Shown piece by piece: positions 1-8,600 of a DNA stretch of 30,425 nt. The stretch's first letter is position 1, and every line of letters starts with the position of its first letter. Origin of the DNA: CACEUX01 sp964404235 (GTDB taxonomy: Bacteria > Fidelibacterota > Marinisomatia > Marinisomatales > UBA1611); contig CAYOJL010000014.1 of assembly GCA_964404235.1 (NCBI GenBank), forward strand, positions 1 through 30,425, read 5' to 3'. The notes beneath the pieces are model-generated. The model searched no databases and was not told the origin of the DNA. It saw only the letters and a program-made list of their open reading frames with translations. Made by a program: the position numbers and the translations under genes.

Positions 1-691
1 CCATCACATTCCCGTTATCAAAGGCTGCGTCGATCAATAGCCCATCGATCTTATCACTATAAATACTATTTAAGAATTCATCATCAGGTAGTTCTTCTTT
101 GAGGTCTTTAATGGTCTTTTTGATCCCGCTCGCTGAAACATAAGATTCTAAACAACCTTTGTTACCACAATTGCAATTCCGACCATCATCTTCAATTGGC
201 ATATGGCCCATCTCTCCTGCAAAACCGTCATGCCCATAGAGTAATCTTCCTCCGCTAAAGATTCCACTTCCTAATCCAGTTCCGAGCGTAATAACAATAA
301 AGTCACTCATATCCTTGGCAACACCAAAATATTTTTCCCCTAATGCTGCTGCATTTGCATCATTGGTCAAACTGGCCTTACAATCAAAACGTTCTTTAAA
401 CAGTGCTACAATATCAACATTACCCCAACTCAAATTGGGTGGATCTGCTATCATGCCAGTAAAATGATTACCATTAGGAGCACCGATACCTATTCCATAC
501 AAAACTAGTTCTGGATTATTTTCAAGAAAGTTCTTTGTTCTTGATTCAATACGACCCACAAGATCTGTTACAGGTTCGTCACCTCTGGTAGGGATCTCTT
601 TATGATCATAAATATGGCCATCTCTATTTATAAAGCCATATACAGTATTTGTACCACCAATATCTACGCCTAGTACAACCGAACTATCCAT
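1..691 (-). CDS. ROK-family sugar kinase (glucokinase-like), C-terminus beyond window
   Basis: Partial gene: 230 codons from the ATG at 691, running off the left edge. The ROK (repressor, ORF, kinase) family phosphorylates glucose or other hexoses and amino sugars with ATP in the cytoplasm. Visible motifs are the N-terminal phosphate loop DIGGTN (residues 10-15), NDANAAALGE (110-119) with the expected catalytic Asp111, the ITLGTGLGSG glycine-rich segment (134-143), GEMGH (159-163) and the ROK zinc motif CNCGNKGCLE (173-182). There is no N-terminal helix-turn-helix, so this is an enzyme rather than a ROK repressor. Glucokinase is the likeliest activity, but substrate cannot be read from the sequence. 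It lies 70 bases downstream of the PKD gene on the same strand and may be expressed separately. Confidence 0.93.
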   Translation of the reverse strand, partial: MDSSVVLGVDIGGTNTVYGFINRDGHIYDHKEIPTRGDEPVTDLVGRIESRTKNFLENNPELVLYGIGIGAPNGNHFTGMIADPPNLSWGNVDIVALFKERFDCKASLTNDANAAALGEKYFGVAKDMSDFIVITLGTGLGSGIFSGGRLLYGHDGFAGEMGHMPIEDDGRNCNCGNKGCLESYVSASGIKKTIKDLKEELPDDEFLNSIYSDKIDGLLIDAAFDNGNVM

Positions 692-761
692 TTATCATAT
701 CCAAAGATTTGAGTTATTCTAAAATTAATAATACTAAGTTATAAATTAAGCTAGTGTTTAT

Positions 762-1319
762 CTAATTTAATTCTGAACCCTGTCTTACCTTCATATCTAT
801 AACTGGAGGTGTATTGGGTTCAGGTTCAATAACTACGGTTCTAGTTACAGTGGCCTTAGAACCATAATCATCTGATACAGTAAGCTCAAAGGTATATTCG
901 CCCGCCTCAGCTTCAAAACTAACCTTTCCCGAAAATGGATTCGGTCTTATTTCAACCGGGTCTCCTGATATCTGCTTCCAAACAAACTGAACTTCATCAC
1001 CTATATCCGGATCAAAGGAATTTGTTGCATCTAAGATCATTGGGTAAGTATTGGTAAGAGGTGAATTATCATGTTCCACCATTACCTTTATCTTTTCTCG
1101 TTCAGCCATTGCCATTTTTTCCAATAGATTGATACGCGCAACAATTTCTGGAGATTGCTCTCTTTCGATTTCAATGCTATCGGTTGGAGCTTTGCTTGCT
1201 TCTTTTAAAACCTTTGACTCATACTCTCTCCATTCAAATATCATTACTGCTGATATTATAATCACAAAAAATGCAACTGCCTTGCCAAAACTTTCCCTAG
1301 TTATACTCAATGTATTCAT
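762..1319 (-). CDS. Membrane-anchored PKD-domain protein
   Basis: A 185-residue protein of unknown function. One hydrophobic segment at about residues 14-30 (AVAFFVIIISAVMIFEW) looks like an uncleaved signal anchor. It is followed by a charged helix-forming stretch (about 31-80) that may be coiled coil. Residues about 83-170 form a PKD/Ig-like beta-sandwich, shown by DATNSFDPDIGDEVQFVWKQ and GEYTFELTVSDDYG, the typical PKD strand pattern. PKD domains usually mediate protein or glycan binding outside the cytoplasm. The gene begins 10 bases after the stop of the LPP20-like lipoprotein gene, so it is probably the last gene of the four-gene pseudo-caspase operon. The topology and the partnership are inference. 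Confidence 0.85.
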   Translation of the reverse strand: MNTLSITRESFGKAVAFFVIIISAVMIFEWREYESKVLKEASKAPTDSIEIEREQSPEIVARINLLEKMAMAEREKIKVMVEHDNSPLTNTYPMILDATNSFDPDIGDEVQFVWKQISGDPVEIRPNPFSGKVSFEAEAGEYTFELTVSDDYGSKATVTRTVVIEPEPNTPPVIDMKVRQGSELN

Positions 1320-1329
1320 CTATCTATTC

Positions 1330-2655
1330 TTAATTATTTTCATAAGTGTCGTTAAATGAATTTTCTAACTCAGATATTAGTTTGACCACCATCTTTTCAT
1401 AAGAACGGATACCTGCAGTTTCTTGCGAATAAAAATCAGCACCCTTTACATCAGATACAACTGATGAAAAAAATTGTTCATTTGTACTAGCATCTACAAA
1501 AGCAATTGAAGCACTACCATATGAAAAATATGGGAAATTATTACCTGCACGTTCAGATCGTTTTGCAGTATTAGCATCTATCCTTATAATCATATCAGGT
1601 TTACTTTTAACAAACTCTATTCTATTGCTCAAAGATTCTGTGATCCGTTTTAGTATGATAGGTTCTTTAATTTCTTTATTGAGGTTTTTCTCTGAAGACT
1701 CTATGGTTGCTCTTGCAGGTATGATCTTCAGAACTACCGCGTTTATTCTAGGTTTAAGATCTAGAGTGTGATCTATTTCATTTAAACCTTTGAATAGGTC
1801 ACTATAATCTAAAAAGAATTGCAGTCTTAATGTGGATACAGATGATAAACCAGAGAAATTGTAACGGATTAGACCATCAGATTCCGAATAGAATGTAGAC
1901 TCATCATTTCCTACCGTTACTTTGACTGGGACACCACTGATAAATCTGCTATTCTCTTTATCCTTTACCTTGATCCTAATACTATTTTCACGATCAACAA
2001 ACGTTCTTATAGTTTCATTATCGATCATTGCTTCTAACTCTATACGATCTTGAAATTCAAAAAGTTTTCTTTTGATCAGAGGGTATAAATGAGTAGTCTG
2101 ACTGTCATAGATCACTTCTAATGGTTCATCATTAAATGGTAATATCTCTTTCCTTGCTTTTTGAATCAATTTTAAAGATCTCACTCCAAAATTAACTTCT
2201 GCCTCTGTGATATAATCTAAAGCTGTTTCTCTTGCATTTGCCCGCAATCTGACCATTGCAGCATTATATTTGACCTTATTGAGTTTAACATAAAAATACA
2301 GTCCTCTTTTTGTCTTATACTGACCAATAAATTCTAACTCAGGCAATATCAGATCAGATCTGGACTTCATAACGGACGAGATCACATTATCAACCGATCC
2401 GTTAAAATCTGTAACAACTATATCCATTTCAGATGATATATTCACTTTTATCTGAGATGAGATCTCATGGATCGCATATTCTTTTGCCAACGCTTTCGTA
2501 AACTCTCCATTAGAATGAGAAGCAAAGCCAACTCCATGCCAATATTGTTTATCCTGAGGATGAGTATCAACCCAGGCTGGAGGAGCTGTAGAACATGAGA
2601 GTATGAAAGAGATCAAACTAAATAAGGTAAAATTCTTATTGAGATATTTTTTCAT
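1330..2655 (-). CDS. LPP20-family lipoprotein
   Basis: A 441-residue predicted lipoprotein. The ATG at 2655 is preferred over a TTG at 2682, because it sits 13 bases after the upstream stop and opens a classical signal peptide (MKKYLNKNFTLFSLISFILS) ending at a lipobox-like ILSC, with Cys21 as the lipidation site. The mature N-terminus (PPAWVD, then YWHGVGFAS and an alpha-helical ALAKEYAIHEISSQIKVNI segment) matches the LPP20 lipoprotein fold. It is followed by an Ig-like stretch (GVPVKVTV around residue 250) and a C-terminal alpha/beta domain ending in a helix that resembles CsgG/LpoB-type domains. It is sandwiched between the pseudo-caspase genes and the PKD gene, so an outer-membrane partner role is plausible. 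The molecular function is unknown. Confidence 0.85.
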   Translation of the reverse strand: MKKYLNKNFTLFSLISFILSCSTAPPAWVDTHPQDKQYWHGVGFASHSNGEFTKALAKEYAIHEISSQIKVNISSEMDIVVTDFNGSVDNVISSVMKSRSDLILPELEFIGQYKTKRGLYFYVKLNKVKYNAAMVRLRANARETALDYITEAEVNFGVRSLKLIQKARKEILPFNDEPLEVIYDSQTTHLYPLIKRKLFEFQDRIELEAMIDNETIRTFVDRENSIRIKVKDKENSRFISGVPVKVTVGNDESTFYSESDGLIRYNFSGLSSVSTLRLQFFLDYSDLFKGLNEIDHTLDLKPRINAVVLKIIPARATIESSEKNLNKEIKEPIILKRITESLSNRIEFVKSKPDMIIRIDANTAKRSERAGNNFPYFSYGSASIAFVDASTNEQFFSSVVSDVKGADFYSQETAGIRSYEKMVVKLISELENSFNDTYENN

Positions 2656-2668
2656 AAGATCATATAAG

Positions 2669-5644
2669 CTAACGCAGATCAAGTATAATTCGTTTCAGAT
2701 CTGTTCCATTAAATTTTGGATTCTGTCTTATAGTACCGGGCTGATTTCTAATATGCTCTGGAATCGACTTATAAATATATTCAGTTATCTCACCAAGATC
2801 CATAATACTATTCCCATCATCTGCACTTCCTGACAAACCTTTAAGTAAACTATATGTATAAAAACTATGTTTTTTATCATCATATATCTGCGAGGTCTCA
2901 CCATTTGAACAAGCATTTAAAATACAAATCTTTTCTGAAATTTCAGGAAAATCCCATACCAGCCCAGAAGATTCTTCTGGATTTACATATGTGATATCCA
3001 AAAACAATGTTACTGTCTTAATACTCTTTAATACTGAAAGCATTGAAAGATTATTAACCAGTTCTTCAAGAGGGTATTTTGTAATATGCCGATCATACTT
3101 TGCATCTTTGGGGATCAATAGAGGCTTACCATTTACCCATTCACCATAACCACGATAATAGACATATATATTTATATCTTCCATATCAGAATACTTTTCA
3201 GCTGATATGACACGTTTTCTAAGGTCTCCTTGGTATGGATCAAAGATCATTCTATATTCTTGACCAGATGGGCCACCTTCCATTTGCCAAGGTTTTGAAG
3301 GCAACATCTGAAAGTCTGATAATCCAAAGGACTTACTAAAATAGTTTCGCATTACATCCCTATCTCGAGAAGCATAGCTTAGGGAAGGATAATTATTAAT
3401 ATCATCATAATCCTGGGTACCTATAATAATAGCAATTCCATTTGGATTTTTTCTCCCCAGTGGTATTTGCCTATCTACATCTATCTCACCCAATTCATCA
3501 GGATAATATTCTACATCTTCAGTACCTATATCCTGTATGGTCAATTCTAATGGAGCACGATAGTTCCGCATGGTCTCAAGATTAATACGTTGCTCAGATC
3601 GTCGTCCCAAATAATCTGTGAGTTCAACCATAACTGTACAATTGTCCTCTGAGGTAATTATTGGGACCTCAATATCCATATAATCACCTGGGTCAAATCC
3701 AGGAAGTGTAACATTACCATTAAAATCTGGAGTTGAATATGTTCTATTCTCCTTAATATTCAATGCAACAGATTCAGTATCACCTTCTCCAACATTTTGA
3801 ACTCTAATCGTTAGGTTCACAACCTCATTCTTTGGTATATAATGAGTATTGAATTCATTTGAGATAGCAAAATCTGCAACTATCATCTTTGGCGGTATCA
3901 TTGATATTGTTTCTATTTTGAAATTATATGGTTCATCTAAACCAATATTCTCTACAGATGATAGTTGTAGCTCAAGCTCATGTTCACCGGTTTCCAACTG
4001 CAATAATCCTTTGATATCAATTTTGACAAATTTGATCCTACCTGCCTCTAACGTATCTAAAATAAATGGATCCCCTACAATTAAGAAAAGATCAGGATCA
4101 TTTTGCAATACTGAAGCAACTACCTGATGGGCTGGACTCTGTCCATCATTAAAAATTGCAAATTGCATTGAGCCGCTTTCACGTGCATCGAGGATGCCAT
4201 TCCCCGAAGGTTCATTAAGGGTCATACTTTGTATTTTGAAATGTGGTGGATCAAGAACAATGTTACATGCGGGAATGGAAAATTCACTTTCTTGTCCATC
4301 CATATCTATTGCAGTAACAACAAAACAAACGTCAGCTGAAAAATCCAATGACCTTACAGTAAACTGGGTAGATCGAGACTCTCCCATATAACTGATCGAA
4401 TCTTGTGTAACTTTTTCATAAATCATATAACTATCAGCGCCAACCACTTCATCCCAATATAGATTCATACTTGATACACCAGCATCAGCCTGTAAACCTT
4501 TTGGTGGTGATAGTGGTACTTTAGTACAGTGTTGTACTGAAAGATCGCTTTCAATATCATATTGGTCAATACAGCTAACCTGATAACAATATTCTTTTCC
4601 TGGTGGCATAGGGTCTGTAAAAGATGTCGTATTCACATTTGATATATTCTCTCCACCTCGATAAATATTATAAGATTTGGCACCCGCTACCTCATTCCAT
4701 ATTAGTGTAATATTCATTTTACTATTCATTGATGATAGAATAGGAACATCAACAAATGCATGAGTTTTTGTTTTTACCTCAATAGAAGTTTGACTTTCAT
4801 TATTTAACGCATCAAGGGCAGATATTTTATAATAATACTCCTTATCAAATTCCAGATCATTGTCTTTATAAGACGGTATATTAACCTCACCTATCTTTTC
4901 ATTATCCCGATATATCAGGTAGGCAATGGCACCACTAACATCTCCCCAACCTATTGAAAGGTCATTCTTGTAAACGTTGATCATGATATCTCTTGGACTT
5001 TCCGTTGGAGCACTTGCACAAAACGGGATAGACACCTCTCCTTTAAGATCATAATTACCCGATGCTTGTATCGTATAACAGTATTCAGTACCAGGAGATA
5101 TATCCTTTTCAAAACGGGTATCCTCCCCAACATATACTTTATTATTATTCTCATAAAGAGTATAAAGCTTCGCTTGTTTTATATCTCTCCATGATATTGA
5201 TATGTGACCTGGATCAGTTTCGATCTCTAATTTTTTTATATTGAGTATGGGGTCAAAAGATGTAGGAGGGTCATCTCCAAATAAAAAACACTCAATAGGC
5301 TGATCTTGACCATTCAATCGTAAAAAAAGATCGAGATCATTGTTTTCATTTTTTCTTGGATTCAGTTTGATACGTTTTGAGCCATCTCCTTCATGCTCTA
5401 CAACAAGATAATAAAACTTTGGTTCAACATCCTCTAACTCAAATTTTCCTTTCCTATTGGTAATATCTTCTTGGATTATCTCATCCTTAAGATTTCTAAG
5501 TGTCACAACGGCCTTTTTTACTGGTTTATCAACTGGATTGATTACTGTACCCGTGATATTAACATTTTGCGAAAAAAGAGGCGTCAATACAAAAATATAT
5601 AACGCAAGCCTTATAAATAAATATACTATCGATCGACCTAACAT
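2669..5644 (-). CDS. Secreted FnIII / CARDB / pseudo-caspase protein (shorter paralogue)
   Basis: 991 residues. A signal peptide (about 1-25, ending PLFS before QNV) exports it. Domains in order: CnaB/carboxypeptidase-regulatory-like beta-sandwich 27-115; four FnIII domains at about 135-212, 213-294, 295-376 and 377-463; two CARDB-like beta domains 464-695, the first opening with GNGILDARE; and a C-terminal caspase fold 733-991 (GIAIIIGTQDY first strand, SRDRDVMRNYF helix, FYTYSLLKGLSGSADDG in the small subunit). The catalytic positions are replaced: the SGHG-type loop reads RGYG (Tyr833) and the DxC loop reads DIT (Thr885), so it should be inactive as a protease. Cys pairs 189/209, 353/373 and 440/460 suggest disulfides. 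It starts 23 bases after its larger paralogue. The function is unknown; an extracytoplasmic scaffold or binding role is inferred. Confidence 0.9.
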   Translation of the reverse strand: MLGRSIVYLFIRLALYIFVLTPLFSQNVNITGTVINPVDKPVKKAVVTLRNLKDEIIQEDITNRKGKFELEDVEPKFYYLVVEHEGDGSKRIKLNPRKNENNDLDLFLRLNGQDQPIECFLFGDDPPTSFDPILNIKKLEIETDPGHISISWRDIKQAKLYTLYENNNKVYVGEDTRFEKDISPGTEYCYTIQASGNYDLKGEVSIPFCASAPTESPRDIMINVYKNDLSIGWGDVSGAIAYLIYRDNEKIGEVNIPSYKDNDLEFDKEYYYKISALDALNNESQTSIEVKTKTHAFVDVPILSSMNSKMNITLIWNEVAGAKSYNIYRGGENISNVNTTSFTDPMPPGKEYCYQVSCIDQYDIESDLSVQHCTKVPLSPPKGLQADAGVSSMNLYWDEVVGADSYMIYEKVTQDSISYMGESRSTQFTVRSLDFSADVCFVVTAIDMDGQESEFSIPACNIVLDPPHFKIQSMTLNEPSGNGILDARESGSMQFAIFNDGQSPAHQVVASVLQNDPDLFLIVGDPFILDTLEAGRIKFVKIDIKGLLQLETGEHELELQLSSVENIGLDEPYNFKIETISMIPPKMIVADFAISNEFNTHYIPKNEVVNLTIRVQNVGEGDTESVALNIKENRTYSTPDFNGNVTLPGFDPGDYMDIEVPIITSEDNCTVMVELTDYLGRRSEQRINLETMRNYRAPLELTIQDIGTEDVEYYPDELGEIDVDRQIPLGRKNPNGIAIIIGTQDYDDINNYPSLSYASRDRDVMRNYFSKSFGLSDFQMLPSKPWQMEGGPSGQEYRMIFDPYQGDLRKRVISAEKYSDMEDINIYVYYRGYGEWVNGKPLLIPKDAKYDRHITKYPLEELVNNLSMLSVLKSIKTVTLFLDITYVNPEESSGLVWDFPEISEKICILNACSNGETSQIYDDKKHSFYTYSLLKGLSGSADDGNSIMDLGEITEYIYKSIPEHIRNQPGTIRQNPKFNGTDLKRIILDLR
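4256..5242 (-). repeat. Four FnIII repeats in two A-B pairs (991-residue protein)
   Basis: Codons 135-463 encode four FnIII units that alternate between two types. A units end with a PGxEYCY signature (SPGTEYCY, PPGKEYCY). B units have an L-D/E-F signature before the same strand (LEFDKEYYY, LDFSADVCF). Each unit is about 80 residues. The repeat is clear in protein and diverged in DNA. Confidence 0.8.
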
Positions 5645-5667
5645 ATAGACAATCAGCTTATGGTCGT

Positions 5668-8600
5668 TTAGGGTAGCTTATAGAGGACCCGGTCAGGATT
5701 AGAAGTGAAAAGTATTGGTATTTGCGGGAGGTCCTTGTACAATGTTTTGGTAGAGTCCTCTACATTCTTTAAAACATAATTATGAAGTTCCGATACAGTA
5801 ACCTTTTTATCTCCATTATCTGCTGCACCTTTTAATCCTTTTAAAAGATAATAGGTGAACATACTACTACTATGATCAGGATGCTCATACGCCAATTGTG
5901 TAGTATTTGAAGCATAGAATACTGTTATAGATTCCGGAGGCATTATTTCCTTGGGCAAAACATTAACAGGTACATCTGGCTCACCTTTCTTCTTTTTCTT
6001 CTTTTTCTTCTTTTTCTTTGGGTTGTCTTCAATATCACTTTTTTTGACTATACTTTGAGTAAAAGATGGATTATTAAAATCAACATCCATAAAAAGTGTA
6101 ACATTACCTACTTCAGGAATAGCCTGAATATGAGCCAAGTTTGAATAAAGCCGATTCACTGGAAAAAATGAATTACTATTTGTTGAATCAGCATCATAGG
6201 GCAATATGACCTTATCACCTTTATGGGTGGTACCCTCGCCACTAAAGTATACTATTAGATCTAAGCTATCCTTTTCAGAGTATTCAAGACTAGATATCAC
6301 TTTTTTTCTGATATAGCCGAGATTAGGGTCAAATATTGTTTTAAAATCACTGCTAGATATGCCATCGTTAAAAAGCCAATATTGACTAGGCACGATATCA
6401 TGGTCAGACATGCCAAAAAGGTTATGAAAATATTCTCTTACCTGCTTCACATTTTCATGTATTGATGGTTTACCCACGATCGTTGAGTCCCAAAAGGTTG
6501 GATTTCCAAGAACTATACCTATTGTCTCACGATCTAATGATGCCCTAGGAATATCACTAATGATATCAGGTTTGATCATCCTTTGGCCAATAGAGATATC
6601 TTTGGGAAAAGGTGTCTCATATACAACCAATTCTTCCTTACCCTTATAGGTCTTCATGGTCTCTACATAAATGGAAACCGTCTTTCTTGTTTCAAAATAA
6701 TCATATAACTCCAATTCTATAGTAAAGTCATCCGCTCTGGTCATCATCTCAAAACTAAGGTCAATGTGTTCACCACCCTTTATTAATCCATATTCATGCA
6801 GTTCATCTGCATCATCAAACAAAAAGGAGCTATCACGACTGAATTTGAAACTCGCGGTATCAGTGAGGCCAACGGAAAGATTCTGTACTCTTATGGTCAT
6901 TGTTACGGTCTCATTATTTGGCACATAATGCTGTCCCCATTCATTATCAATAGCAAAATCTGTTACAACTAGATTGGGTGGGGTTACTTTTAATGTTGGA
7001 AAAGAAATAGGTTCAGGCTCAAGATCCATACCTGAGAATTCTTCAACTCTAAAGAAAAAATTCCTCTCTCCACTTTCTATTTTAAGTTTAGCATAGATCG
7101 AGAATTCTATTTGCGCCGTATCACCTACTGCTAATATTGGAATTGTTTTTACAGAATCTATCTTTAACGATGGTGTCATGGTACCGTCTTCTGGTTGCAA
7201 CCAAGGTTTAAGTTCCCTAGCGGGGCTACGACCATCATTGACTACTTTAAATACTGCCCATCCATTCTCACGGCCGTCTAACATACCATTACCAGTATTT
7301 TCCATAAACTTTTTCTCTATTAGTGTAAGATGAGGTGGAGGTAACACATATCCACACATTGTAGGCGACCTAGGACCCTCATCACCATCACCATCTTCAC
7401 TTGCGATCTGGTAACAATATTCTGTATCAAAATCAAGACCCTTGTCTTCATAATATGTACTTCTTGTCTTCGTAAGAAATGTTAATGAATCAGTTTCTTT
7501 ATCAGCCTGGTAAATATTATATGATACTGCCCCTATCATTTGCTTAAAACTAAACAGTACCCTTCTTACATCACCCGTTACCTGAAGCATTCTTGGATAA
7601 TTTACAAGGATCTTCTGGCACTCAGAATTAGAAGCAGGTCCCTCAGTCTCATATTTATCCTTCACTGTGATCGTATAGCAAAAGAATTTTCCAGGCTCAA
7701 CAAAATCCTCGTAGGTTGTATTTGTGATCTCAGTGACCAATTCACTATCACGATATATTCTATAAGCATGGTCAACTCGCAAGTTTGATCTCTCCCAATT
7801 CAATGTGATCTTCTCAAGATCAGCTTCTGCGGTCAGACTAACTGCTAGTACCTCTTCATGAGTAGTTATAGGATATGTAATTTTTGGACCTTCATCTCCT
7901 TCTTGATCATAACTACATGCTTCATATGTGTAATAGGTATCAAACTTTAAATTTGCATCTACAAACTCTGTTGCATCTGGAGTATCGAGAACAAGTTCAC
8001 CATCTCTATAAATCCTATATCCTGATGCAGCTAGGACCTCTTCCCAAGTAAAAGCTGCGTAATTACGTAGTACTCGACCAGTAAAATTACCAGGAGGTGC
8101 AAAAAATCCTTTGGCACACTGGATCTCAGCATCTGGACCAACAGTCTTAAAAGTATCCTCTGCTGCAACCGTGTAGCAATATTCAACTCCAGGAGTAACA
8201 GGATCTATAAAACTTAATGCATCAAGATCCGCTATATTTCCACCATTTCTAAATATCTTATATTTACCAGCCATACCCGCTATAGCTTCCCATGATATCT
8301 CAATCGAATTCACTTTACCCTCTAATTTGAAAACAGGTGCTGTAACCTCAGGATGCGTTGTAACGGTAGCTAAAAAATTCACACCCTCAAGATCATCGTC
8401 ATCAATTGAATTAATAGCGTATATGTAAGTTGTGTTCCACTCTAGGTCTTTTTCTTCATAAAGAAGCTCTGACTGTTTTGCAAGTAATTCTCCATCTCTA
8501 TAAAGGGCATACTTTGTTACTCCGGGAACTTCTGGCCAACTTAAGTTTATCAAACGACCACTACCTTCAACTGCATAGCCACCTGCGATGACAGATACTG

